Shown here piece after piece: positions 34,667-46,605 of a DNA stretch of 64,000 nucleotides. The notes beneath the pieces are model-generated. The model was not told where the DNA came from. It ran no database searches and was given only the letters and a program-made list of their open reading frames with translations. The number at the start of each line of letters is the position of its first letter. Position 1 is the stretch's first letter. The translations under genes and the position numbers were made by a program. This DNA is from Gordionus sp. m RMFG-2023 (taxonomy: Eukaryota; Nematomorpha; Gordioida; Chordodea; Parachordodidae), in NCBI RefSeq assembly GCF_954871325.1, contig NC_088779.1:18788846-18852845 (forward strand), written 5' to 3'.

Positions 34667-35960
34667 GTCACCTATCTATGATACATCCTCACTGAATTTT
34701 TAATTTAACATGTTTAGAATATATATTTTTAGATATTTCCTGTAAAAAAATTTGAAAAAGTTCAAAAATAGCGATTATGACAATTGTCATCTATATATGA
34801 TACATCCTAACTGAATTTTAAATTTAATATGTTTAGAATATATATTTTAAGATGTTTCCTTTAAAAAAATTTGAAAAAGTTCAAAAATAGCGATTATGAC
34901 AATTGTCACATATCTATGATACATCTTCACTGAATTTTTAATTTAACATTTTTAGAATATATATTTTTTGCTATTTCCTTTAAAATAATTGAAAAAATTT
35001 CAAAAATAGCGATTATGACAATTGTCACTTTTCTATGGTACATCTTCACTGAAATTTTATTTTAACATCTTTACAATATATATTTTTAGCTATTTCCTTT
35101 AAAAAAATTTGAAAAAGTTCAAAAATAGCGATTATGACAATTGTCACCTATCTATGATACATCCTCACTGAATTTTTAATTTAACATGTTTAGAATATAT
35201 ATTTTTAGATATTTCCTTTAAAAAAATTTGAAAAAGTTTAAAAATAGCGATTATGACAATTGTCACCTATCTATGATACATCCTCACTGAAATTTTAATT
35301 TAACATGTTTAGAATATATATTTTTAGCTATTTCCTTTAAAAAAATTTGAAAAAGTTCAAAAATAGCGATTATGACAATTGTCACCTATCCATGATACAT
35401 CCTCACTGAATTTTTAATTTAACATGTTTAGAATATATATTTTTAGATATTTCCTTTAAAAAAATTTGAAAAAGTTCAAAAATAGCGATTATGACAATTG
35501 TCACCTATATATGATACATCCTCACTGAATTTTAAATTTAACATGTTTAGAATATATATTTTAAGATGTTTCCTTTAAAAAAATTTGAAAAAGTTCAAAA
35601 ATAGCGATTATGACAATTGTCACATATCTATGATACATCCTCACTGAATTTTTAATTTAACATGGTTAGAATATATATTTTTTGCTATTTCCTTTAAAAA
35701 AATTGGAAAAAGTTCAAAAATAGCGATTATGACAATTGTCACCTATCTATGATACATCCTCACTGAATTTTTAATTTAACATGTTTAGAATATATATTTT
35801 TAGCAATTGGCTTTAAAAAAACTCAAAAAAGTTCAAAAATAGCGATTATGACAATTACCACTTATCTATGGTACATCATCACTGAAATTTTGATTTTACA
35901 TGTCTACAATATATATTTTTATCTATTTCATTTAAAAAAGTTCAAAAATAATTATCATGA
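34667..35960 (-). repeat. Tandem array, about 118-bp unit, right arm (inverted)
   Basis: The same unit in inverted orientation, about eleven copies marked by ATACATCCTCACTGAATTTT at about 118-bp spacing, running out to the diverged outer unit near 35885. The copy number differs by about one from the left arm, so the arms have changed independently since the palindrome formed. Confidence 0.92.
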
Positions 35961-36654
35961 CAAATGGCACTTTTCTATGGTACATCACTTAAAAATTTTA
36001 AAATATAACTATGATGAATAGTTAATCAGAGCATTATAATTTAAAGAAGCTTTAAGTAACTTTCCCGCCTATAATATTAATAGATACTATATGTTATTTG
36101 ACTTTTGGTCGAAAAAAATGATCTAGATATTGAGTTAGGGGTGAAAAAAAGCAACCCTAACTTTAAGTCGTCTTTAAAAAGAAAGATCCATATTTTGAGT
36201 CGGATTGAATAAAACGACCCGATGTTTGAGTCTGAGTCAGAAAAACGACCCAAACTTTGAGTTGGAGTCGAAAAATACGACCCAAACTTCAAGTTTTAGT
36301 CGAAAAATACGACCCAAACTTCTAGTTTGAGTCGAAAAATATGACCCAAACTTCAAGTTTAAGTCGAAAAATACGACCCAAATTTCAAGTTTGAGTTGAA
36401 AAATACGACCCAAATTTTGAGTCGGAGTCGTAAAAAACGACCCATATTTTGGGTCGAGGTCGTTTTTTTCGGCTTGGACTTGGGTCGATGTCGAAAAAAA
36501 CGACCCATATTTTGGGTCGAAGTCGTTTTTTTCGGCTTGAACTCGGGTCAAAGTCGAAAAAAACGACCCAAACATTGAGTCGGAGTCGAATAAAACGACC
36601 CGAGCTTTGGGTCGGGGTCGCGACTCGCGGCGTTTTAACAACACTAAATATGGC

Positions 36655-37680
36655 AATGTTTTGTGCTTTTCTTTTAACTAGTATAAAGAAAAAAATTAGT
36701 AACAAGATTAAAAAGCGAAGCATTTCTGTAAATTTTATCAATTTAAAGCATAATTTTATATTAATTAAATCCGTTTAGACGGTATAAAGAAAATTGCAAA
36801 AATGGGTATTGTGCACAAAAATGAAAAATATATCTGGCGTTTGCTAATATTAGTGCCTGACTAGTACTTCTAATTCAATTAAATATGAAAACCACAAAAG
36901 GAAACTGAGTTATAAAGAAAATGACAACTGTGACGTCACGCTTTAAGCGTTGAGCTCAATTTTTGGAAACACTGATTTGAAATACCAAACCATTAGTAGG
37001 GCTTTATTAGCTATTTTATTTGCTTCATTCTGTTTGGTAGTTGGTTTAAATAGGAAAGAAATTATTGGTAAAAATTAAAGAATTAGCATCATGCCAGAAC
37101 TGAGAATATGTAGGTTCTAATATTTAGAAAGAAAGAGATTGGTTACGTTAAGATTGAAAACTGTCATAATAGCTGATATTTTTACCCTCAAGCGCTATAG
37201 TTGAGCGATTTTTTAGTAAAGTAATATTAATACTAACTGCCAATTAAAAATAATCTCATCGAATTATAGCGTCTTTGGGAGGCATCCCGTTTTTTTAGTT
37301 TTTCTGTGTCTTTGATATTGTTAATTCGTAGATTGAAATTATTTTACACACTTTTTTAAATAGAAGAAATTTCCTTTATAAATTTAAGGAGGTGGTTTTA
37401 TCGATTTTAAAAATATGAAAGCAAATTTTCATCTAATCTTAAAAGTACAAAAATCAAGGGGGGGGGGGGGGTTTACGCCACTGTAAATATCTAATTTGTA
37501 ACAACCAGATTTATAATTATTTTTTAAAAAAATAAATAATTTTTTGGGGGTTATAGGAGGTTGAACCTCTACCCCCTCCCCCCATCCCTTCTCTACGAAG
37601 CTGCATGCAATTACCAATATTGTAAAAATTTTATTTTATAAATTTTTCAATGTTCCCCATTAAGTTTAGCTTTCTTTACT
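36655..37680. other. Intergenic, no gene seen
   Basis: No coding exon recognised. A run of G at about 37459-37471 followed by TTTACGCCACTG looks like one end of a MITE (inverse CAGTGGCGTAAAC), but the other end was not located. Confidence 0.4.
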
Positions 37681-37688
37681 ATATTTAT

Positions 37689-38654
37689 CAGAGACCTGCA
37701 GAGGTACCATTTGTACGGCCCGGCCTGGATTTTTTTTCAAAAATTTTTTGCGGCCCGGCCTGGGTTTAAAAATTTTAGGCCCGCCCCGAATATTAAAAAA
37801 AAAAAATTTGGGGGGACCCGGTCCGGCCTGGTATTTTTTTTAAAAAATTTTTTTAGGTCCGCTCGGAATTTTTTAAAATTATATTCGACCTGGTATATAC
37901 AAAAAATTGATTATTTCGTATTTTATTATATTTTTCGGCGAGTATTATCATTTAATAAGCAAGTATATTAGCTAATGTTGTGAAACGGCTCGTTTTGAAC
38001 CGATTTTTAAAAACGGCTAACTCAATATTTTCGCCAGAAAAATATTGACTAAGCCTCAAAATTTCAATAATATATGTCTAGACCTTTGCTCCTTCTATGA
38101 GCAAAATTTTCAGGCTTGCATAATATTTTTCTGGATAAAAAACTGAGTTAGCCGTTTTTAAAAATCGGCTCAAAACGAGCTGTTTAACAACACTATTTTA
38201 TTTTTTTTTATTCTAAACAGATATCTTGTATATTACAAATTGATACTATAAAAAATTTGTGTAAATAATATTTTGAGAATATACTATGTATTTATAAAAA
38301 AAGTAAAAATGATATTTTAATTAATAAAAAATATAACAGATATTATATAATAATGTATTTAATCCTTTGCGTATTTATTCAATGGCAGGAAAACTATAAT
38401 TTTATTATGTAATAGATACTATGAGTGTTAGCTAGTGTTAACTTTCACAAAACATTATATTAATCATAACTATATATAATCATTATAACCATATCTAATT
38501 GACGAATATAATAATTCATGTTGTATAAATTTTTTAAAAAAAATACGGCTCGGCTCGGGTATTTAAAAAAAAAATTTTTCAGGCCCGGCCCGGGTATATT
38601 TTAAAAATTTAAAAAACGGCCCGGGCCTGGCTTAGAGCCGCCTGCAGGTCTCTG
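37689..38654. mobile_element. Non-autonomous hAT element, 966 bp
   Basis: It begins CAGAGACCTGCAG and ends CTGCAGGTCTCTG, flanked by atatttat on both sides (37681-37688, 38655-38662), an exact 8-bp TSD. Both subterminal regions are rich in GGCCCGGCCTGG-type motifs, inverted between the ends. No transposase. A second, palindromic MITE (37973-38195) sits inside it. Confidence 0.92.
37973..38195. repeat. Palindromic MITE nested in the 37.7-kb element
   Basis: Left end TAATGTTGTGAAACGGCTCG; right end CGAGCTGTTTAACAACACTA. Inner arms carry the matching inverted block TTTTTAAAAACGGCTAACTC. The TIR is the same TAGTGTTGTTAA family that bounds the large element at 32788-36646, so both were probably mobilised by one transposase. 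No clear TSD here. Confidence 0.82.
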
Positions 38655-38662
38655 ATATTTAT

Positions 38663-39935
38663 TTTATTTTTTTCCGAATAAACGTGAAAAAGCTTTAAAA
38701 AAAATTATCTAAGTAAATTTATATATCTAGCTATTATATATGTAAATTCAAAATAAAATTAATAAAAAATTAAAATTTTACTAATTTTGAATTATAAATT
38801 AAGTATTTAGTGTTAAGATTTATATTTAAATAAAAAAAAATATAGCGTTACTAGCATCACTATCAAAAAAAATTGGCGATCTAATCTAAAGCTACAAAAA
38901 AAGTTTAACACAACACTCTGCTACCATGATCTAAACATTAGGCTTTTTCTTATCCAGCTTGGGCAATCCTATTATACTAAGCCTTATACTTGGACTAGCA
39001 TCTATTTAACTCAAAATTGGTTGTTAGTGTTGCCATGAGAATGTGAATCGACTTTGGCCACAGGTTAATTATACTAACTTCGATAGTTTCCTTTCTTAAA
39101 AACATAGTTAGGGGAGAGCGGGGATAGGGTATTGGCGGAGTGCTTATTCGCCATTTTAAACAGGGATTATCTTGGATAAAAAAAATCCAACTATATTTAT
39201 AAGAACATTAGTAGACACGAGTTTGTCTAGGGTCACAAATGGGAATATGAAGATGGAGCATATTTTGTAAATTATATGACAGTTTTAAGCGACAACAAGT
39301 TCTGGGTGACAATATATATATATATAATATAGGTGAACTTATAAATTTAACGTATGACAATTTATTTACTTAGAATTAACATTTTGTAAAAAAAATTTTT
39401 TTAATCTAAAATAAAGAAGCTCTATGACACGCAACGTGAAAGGATAATAGGTACATTCTTAAATTTTTATTTTTTTAAATTTTATATTAATAAAAAAACA
39501 ATTAAAAGATTTTTTCTTAAATATTAATTTGTAGTAAAATATATAAAGAATATATTTACACATTTTTAAAAATATGGCTTATCTATTTTTTATAGCACTT
39601 GATTTTTTTATGGACAATATAACTTTTTTTTCAAAACTCTACTTATTTAATAATTATACTGTTTTTTTTTAAATATTTATGTTCCGAAGGATACTGACTA
39701 CACAAGTATACTTCTTTTTTTACTAAGGGTGTTTAAAAATGGGCCAAAAGTTTTATGAAAATTAAAACATAAATTTATATAATACTCTTTATTTAATATT
39801 TTAATATTATTTTATAAATATAATACAGTAAATATCTATAGCACCATTGATTGTAATTTAATTCGAGATCCTTCCTATTTTAACGATCGAGACTTTATGC
39901 AGGTAACTTAGACAATTCATTTTTTTAAACTTCTA
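38663..39935. other. Intergenic, no gene seen
   Basis: AT-rich sequence between the hAT element and the 3-prime end of the BAMBI-like gene. It presumably includes that gene's 3-prime untranslated region, but no poly(A) site can be singled out among many AATAAA-like strings. Confidence 0.4.
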
Positions 39936-42900
39936 TTAAAGGGCAAAAACTGTAGAATCATTATTGACTTCGACTAAAACATATTTCAATTTGTACGTGT
40001 TCTCTTGATTGATACCGGGATGAATTTTCCACAATGGCGGAACTAGTTCACTATTAGGCACAACAACTCTTATTATTTTATTTTTGTTTATGAATAAATT
40101 TTTAATGATCAAATTGATTAGCGAGTAAGGTCGAAATGAAGGAATACCCATCATGTGCGAAGACTCAGCGTGTTGAAGTTTATTCGAATCGCGATTTAAA
40201 ATCGATTTTGCGAAATATATCAAGCACAAAATTATAATTAACCCCAAAATCGGAACTATTATCACTGCATTACGTATAGCTCGCCAATTATAGTTTGAGG
40301 CGTGCGATATAATTTTATGTGTTTTTGTGTCATTCCAATTTTGAGCGTTGTTTATAGAATTTCTATTTGTTGATAATTTGAGACTCGTGGCTGCATCCTT
40401 AAGAATCATATTGTGATTTGATGCGGGGGCGGAACGAACTTTTGTAGTATAATCTTGTTCTGGGATTTTAGGTTTAAAGGAAATTGTAAAAGGATTATCA
40501 TTGTACTTATTAAATATAAATAATATGTACGTTAAAATGTTGACTTCAAATATTTCTTTTTTTTTTAAATATAATGCCTAGAAGATATTTTAAAAAATAG
40601 ATTTTGTAGTGAGTTAGTCTTAGTACAATTTTTTCTTGCTCTATTTTTTCGCACTTAATTATTTTATCGTTAAATTTGTTATTCTATAATTTCCATATTT
40701 GTTTTTCCCGTCAAACTTTTGATTATTAAATATATTATAATTTATAACTTAGTCATGCAGTAGCCAAAATTATCCTAAAGGAAGAGTACTTTATACCCTC
40801 CGCCCCCCCACAGTTAAATTAATTGTAAGGCTCTCTTCAGCTTTTTGCAGAACTTTGGATAGGTTTTTTAAAAATAATTTTAGTCACTTTTGAAATGTTT
40901 GTTTTATAAAAAATACTCTCATTTGGTAAATATTTAATAAATTATCTATTTATTTTTGAAGGATAGTAAAGTGGAAGAGGGGCGTGGAGGGGGGAGATGT
41001 AAAGAGATTAGCTTAAAATGATATATGAAAACTTGCAAATTTGCCAAGGATAAAATATCGGACTTTCGTTATTTATAATTGCAGATTTTTAATCTAATTA
41101 GCAAAGTTGTTAAGTTAGCTCACAAATAGGGCGCTACTTTGCGCGCTATCTTTTTTGGTAGCTATAGCTAGTGGCACGTTACTTTTTCCAAATTATTTTT
41201 TTTAGCGCGTTCCTATTTATGAAAGTAGCTAAATATAATTAATGTAGCTAATGAAAATTTAAAATATAATATCATAATTAATTATAATTTTTTATTTAAT
41301 TTTGAAATTGAAATTTATATTTTCAATTTGTAATTATTTTCAACCTAAATCATCTGGTGCAAATTATTTAAAATGTCATTCCAAATGGATATCCAAATTG
41401 ATGTAAGTGAGTAGACAATTATGATATTAATGAAATGGAAGGTACCCTGAAAGAAAATGTTCTTGATAACAATAATACAAATTTTCCGTTTCAAATTTGA
41501 AATCTCAAAAAACACCTAAAGGTAATTGTCATTTTTAAATTCTAATAGTATTTTTATTTTGTAAGAATGTTCATGCCAACAGTTTTAAAAAGATAGAAAA
41601 ACATCTTAATAATTTTGTTAAGGGGATACTACATTCAAAAAGACCAATTCAATTCATGCTAAATTGATTAATAATAATATTGCACATGCCAATATTTCTC
41701 AGAAACTGGCTGATAAAGTTTTGTCGATTTTATAATTGATACTGTTCAGCCAATGTCATTGGTTGAATCCATCATTTGCCATGATGATTAAAACTCTATC
41801 CTCTAGTACAACAATTTTTTGTCGCCAGACACTACTTATTGAGATAGCAGACGTCCAAGTTAGAACCATAAAAACGACTTCCATTGATATTTTTTTGGAA
41901 ATAAAGGATTCTAATATAATAGAAAATCCCCTAGTTCATTTTTTAATCTACATACATTTGATTTTCTTATATTAAAAATATTATATAAATAAAGCTAGTG
42001 GTGAGAGATTCTTTAATAAGGCGAAACTTATACTTTCTGATTGTCGCTCTAGATTTAGGATGATAGTATAGAAATGATTTTATTATTAAAATGCAACAAA
42101 ATAAATAAAAAAATGAATATTACCATAAATAATTATTTTTATTACATAAATCGTCGGCCTATAATTGGAGTGCTCCACTTGCGCAAATGTTTAAAATAGA
42201 AAATCAACATTAAAGTTTAAAATCAAATATTAGGAAAACCTTATTGATCAATTTTGACAGAGCTATAACTTTGGCAAAATTAATATTTTTTTAATCTAGT
42301 TTTTATTTTTATATATATTGAGAATAAGTAAGTTAGTATCCACTTCTAACTAAAAAATTAAATGTCGAGCTCCAATTCTAGACCGACAAAATTATAGTCT
42401 TTTTACATAAACTTTTTTATAATCAAACACTAACTATATTTAAATATTTATAAATGTTGATTTTTAGGCATTAAATACTATGCAATTACATTATAAGCAA
42501 AAAATAAAACAAATTTATTTCTAAAATTTTTTTATAAAAATTAGCCAAAGCTACATTTACAAAATAGTAGCTAATAGCGCGCTACTTTTTTTTTGATAGG
42601 TAGCGATAGCGGCAATGCGCTACTTAAGTAGGGTTGTTAATTAGACTACCTCAACCATCAGGTCACCAAGCATGTTTATGAAGGGTTAAATTATTATAGG
42701 ACGAACGTTCAATATAATGCCCTTTTAAAACATAGGATGGTCATCTCAATAATGTGGATGAAATTTATTATATTTTCCAAAACTATTTATAACAATAACC
42801 CTCTATATAGCTAGTTATAGTAAAATGGAACCTTTCCTTTATTAGAAATGTAGCTTTTTAATGTCGACATGGAGATACAAAGCAAACTTCTTTAAAATCA

Positions 42901-44552
42901 TTTTAATTTTGTATTCTGCTATATTATTTTTATAGTTTTACATTAACTTATGCCTTGAATTAATTACTGACCACAAGACGAGATAATCATGTGAAAAATA
43001 AAGGTAGAGACAAAAAAATAATATTATTTTATAACTAAGCTTTATCAATCAATGTGCTGCTTGTTTTACATTAAATATAAAAGGATCAATATATTTTTTT
43101 TATCATTGGCGCCTATGCGATATTAATGTTATGTTTTGCAATGTAAATTTTAATATTTTTTTTTATAAGTATCAATAAATATAAATAACAAAGCCTTTTG
43201 ATTTGATTTGATACGCATACATAAAAATAATAACTTTATGATTCACTGAGGATGATATAGTGATAGGATGTGAAGTGAAATTAATGGTTTGTTTTTTAAA
43301 AAAATATTGTTTTAAAATTATACTGTATATAAAATATCATGCAAAAGAAAGAGGGATGTATATTATCTTATCTCGTCTGTGGTTTTAATTTTTTTTATTA
43401 CCTTATTATTTGTTTGATCCTTCTCAAAATCTCATTAATAAATAAATAAAAAAAACCATAGACGCCTGACGTGAAGTTCATATAGTTAACATTCTTCTGA
43501 CCTAATTCCATCGCTTAGAGATTACAATGTTATATTTATATAAAATAATTTATAAACTTGTTTTGTTAGTAACCCGTATGCTAAGATCGATTGACCTGAT
43601 ATCGGTATAAGAAATGGTAGTTGAGATTTCGGGCGACATTGGAATCAATTTGTGAGAGTTACATAAGTCATTTCGACAAAAATAAACGATAGAATAGTAT
43701 TGACCACCGTCATTTCCCAGTTTTGAAACGTCAAAATCTTCCATGCATCCATAATCATGTTTTCCATTTGAGAAATTATAAAACACAGTTTCTACATCTG
43801 TTAAGCTAGGTCCATCAGCGTCATCTACTAGCACTTTCGAACGTTTGAGGTTTAAGATGGAATAGCATTTTGTTTTGGATTTGCACATATAATTCGTGGG
43901 GACGCATTGCGGAGAGTTGCAGAAACATACAACTTCGGCTAAAACATATGTAAATAATTAAAACAATATTTCAATCAAATTAGTTAAAAACATTGTCTAA
44001 TCCAAGTATTTTCTTTCAAAGATCCTGTCTAAAACTTTACTTGATAGGTTTAAGTCCTATCCGAATTTTTTTTAATCATTGGGCTATTGAAATTGTGTTT
44101 TCAATCAAAAGGAAAAATTAAAATCGCTGAAGAAAAATAATTTTGATATTTAAATTTATAAAAACATTAATTAAAACAAAATAATTTAAAATTTTGTCGA
44201 GTTCCTAGTCCAGCCGGAAATAAATTTTTAAAATCAAGGTCCGTCTGACCGAGAGACAATCTATCCTGTCTGATCAGACTCCGATTGACCCGAGTTGGGT
44301 TGGGTCTGATAGTGCAGGTCTCTATAACAAATGTATAAATAAAATAAATCATTTAGGAGGTATAACAATTGCACATTAAAATTACAAACATGTATTTGTA
44401 ATTTGCAAAAATGTTAAATATATATATTTTAAAAAAAAATTACCTTGTATAATTGAGAATTCTTGAATTCTTGTTTGGGATATTATGAGCCACAAAATAA
44501 TAATTGAAGACAAATTCAACAAACTCGTGCTTTTTAATTCTATGGATTCCAT
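39936..44552 (-). CDS. BAMBI: BAMBI-like BMP/activin membrane-bound inhibitor (3 exons)
   Basis: BAMBI is a transmembrane pseudoreceptor with a TGF-beta receptor type I-like ectodomain but no kinase; in vertebrates it dampens BMP/activin signalling. Exon 1 (44444-44552, ATG at 44552) encodes a hydrophobic signal peptide (LSSIIILWLIIS). Exon 2 (43574-43938) encodes the cysteine-rich ectodomain CFCNSPQCVPTNYMCKSKTK (human CYCDAAHCVATGYMCKSE), closing with FCRNDLCNSH (human CCHEDMCN). Exon 3 (39936-40505) encodes a juxtamembrane stretch, a transmembrane helix NAVIIVPILGLIIILCLIYF at about residues 237-259, and an 88-residue cytoplasmic tail without a kinase. Phases 1 and 0 agree across both introns. 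Predicted length 347 residues against 260 in human. The second intron holds a hAT element. Confidence 0.88.
41102..42636 (+). mobile_element. Internally deleted hAT element in the BAMBI-like intron
   Basis: Left end CAAAGTTGTTAAGTTAGC; right end (inverse) CAACCCTACTTAAGTAGC. Flanks ctaattag (41094-41101) and ttaattag (42637-42644) match at 7 of 8 positions. Both ends carry repeated GCGCGCTAC motifs. On the + strand, 41700-41900 encodes broken hAT N-terminal core (FIIDTVQPMSLVES, then IFCRQTLLIEI), and 42004-42060 encodes the dimerisation start (ERFFNKAKLILSDCRSRF). The catalytic middle is missing between them, so it is a deletion derivative. Confidence 0.82.
42645..43573 (-). other. BAMBI-like intron 2, distal part
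   Basis: AT-rich intron sequence between the hAT insertion and exon 2; nothing recognisable. Confidence 0.5.
44170..44330. repeat. Half of a CAGAGACCTGCAG-type MITE in BAMBI-like intron 1
   Basis: The patch ends TGCAGGTCTCTA near 44326 and carries GACCCGAGTTGGGTTGGGTC-type GC-richer subterminal sequence, like the 37689-38654 element. The matching left end was not found, so it is probably truncated. Confidence 0.5.
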
Positions 44553-46605
44553 TTTAATGTAAAAATAAAATAAATTAATATTGGAAAGGAAAATGATAAA
44601 ATGAAAGAAAAAAAACACCAAAGAAAAATTTCAAATGATTATCATAAAAAATATTAATTTTTCAAATTTCTTGAGGGTGTTGGTTTTAAAAAATTACAAT
44701 ATTAAATTTAATAAGATAATATTTCTTTTAATGAAAATTTAATTTATAAATAATTAACTTTTATAAAAAAATATGTGTATTATATACATTTATATTTTTA
44801 TATGTGTAGGGGGTAGGGCTATATAAAACAAAAAATCTGAATATTTTTTATAAAAATATAGCGACCCAAACAGCTGTTCAACTTTTATGTTTTTCAAACA
44901 AAAAATAATATAATTTTCACCTTATTGACGCCACCAAGTAATCTATTTTTAATAATGTAAAAATATTTCAAAATGCGCGTTCACACACAAGACCATTATA
45001 TTGTAATACGATGATTCTTTCAGCAGTGACCCTCCAGCTATATCTTTTTACAATTGCTCTATGGTCACGGTCGATATGTACTTAGTGATAGGCTAATAAG
45101 CCGCTCTTAGCGCTCAATATTTGAGGTTTCATTGCTGTATATTTTAAATATAATAACAATAAAAAAAATTACATTACATTTAAAAGATAAAAGAATAAAA
45201 TTGATTATCTTTGTTTTGGCGTTGTAGAAGATAATTATGGTGGTAATTATGTAATAACATATTTTATTTTTAAGATTCAAAAGGGAAGTCAGGCGCCATA
45301 AATTACTCTTTTAAATTGATGCTATATAAATAATGTCGATTATTTATAAAATACATTTATAATTTTTTTTATAAAATACATTTATAATTTTTTTTATAAA
45401 ATAATATTTTTAACCCGAATGAAGTGAAATAGAAGTGGTCACATGATTAATATTGTATACATATATTTTTCAGTAATAGAGTCACAAGGGAATCTTAACT
45501 TGTATACTATAAGGTCCTTGACAAAAATACTCTAATTTTAATCATTTTAAAATATTTCAAACTAGTATTAGTAACAAATGATGACAATTTCGAAAGATGG
45601 AGACCTTGATCATCCTTTCCCATAGACGTAATAGCTACAGAGGAATCTGCTCGCGGCGTGGAAGAGTCTTAAAGGTTTTAGAAAATTTAAGGTCTCCAAA
45701 AGAAAAAATATTTAACTTTTAAAAGATTTATTACATTTTGATTACAACTTCTATACTATTCTCAATACCCTCCATCCCCCTGAGCTAATATGCTGAAACC
45801 TCCCTAGGGGGTCGCTCTGACGCAGGTGCCACACTCAATGACTCCTGCAACAGAGTAGGTATGAAACAAGTGCTTCATTTAATTTGCAAGGGAGGGAGAG
45901 GGATACATAAATTTAAAACGATTGTTTTAACTTATAACATTTAAAGCCTTTAAAATTTATGTATCTTCATCCTATCTACTCAGTTCAGATATCAACGATA
46001 TATTATCTGAGAGATCACGATTTTAATTTTTCAAAAACTTTAAAAGGTTATAAATAAAATTCTTGAGTTATATAAGTTTTTACATTGTTCTATAATAACA
46101 ATTCCAATTTATAAGGCATATATTTGTCTTTTATTCTTAAATTTAGTTTTGTATAGGAAATTTTATTTATATAATTCATATAATTTTATCTTTTCTATAC
46201 ATACATTCTCACGTGCAGTTTTCAATATATCTCATTTCCTCTTCATCAATCAATGAATACCTATAATCTTCTGGATATAAACCAGAAACTCTGAATCGTA
46301 TTCGACTTTATCTTCTATTTTACGTATTTTCCAGGATTTGTATTTGTATTTATTTTCATTAGGAGAGACATTTCATAGTCAAATGAACCAATCAAAGCCC
46401 TCCCTTCCTTCCAAAAACTTTTTCAGATCTTAAAAAACTTTTTTTTAAATATTGAATAAAATTATAGTTGACTAATGATTAAAATCTCATATCTTCCATA
46501 CTCGGCTCAACTTGAAAATTTGCATATTTATTTATTAATCTTATAATTATTCATAAAAATGGTCGTTTCCAATTTATGTCATTTAAAATTTTTAATAATA
46601 TTTAG
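44553..46605. other. Upstream of the BAMBI-like gene, no gene seen
   Basis: The intergenic stretch that would contain the BAMBI-like promoter. A TTTATAAAATACATTTATAA block is tandemly repeated near 45345-45405. No coding exons or transposon cores recognised. Confidence 0.45.

Larger units (their letters stand above)
32788..36646. mobile_element. Giant palindromic non-autonomous hAT-like element (3.9 kb)
   Basis: The ends are TAGTGTTGTTAA and TTAACAACACTA, flanked on both sides by aatatggc (32780-32787 and 36647-36654), a perfect 8-bp TSD. Almost the whole element is one inverted repeat with a centre near 34666: each arm has an outer part of about 450 bp made of 39-41-bp units around TTTGGGTCGTATTTTTCGAC, a single-copy bridge containing TATAGGCGGGAAAGTTACTT, and an inner tandem array of an approximately 118-bp unit. 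No transposase is present. Open frames within it (such as 36237-36656 on the minus strand, rich in Tyr-Phe-Ser-Thr) simply read through the short tandem units and are not considered genes. Confidence 0.93.
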
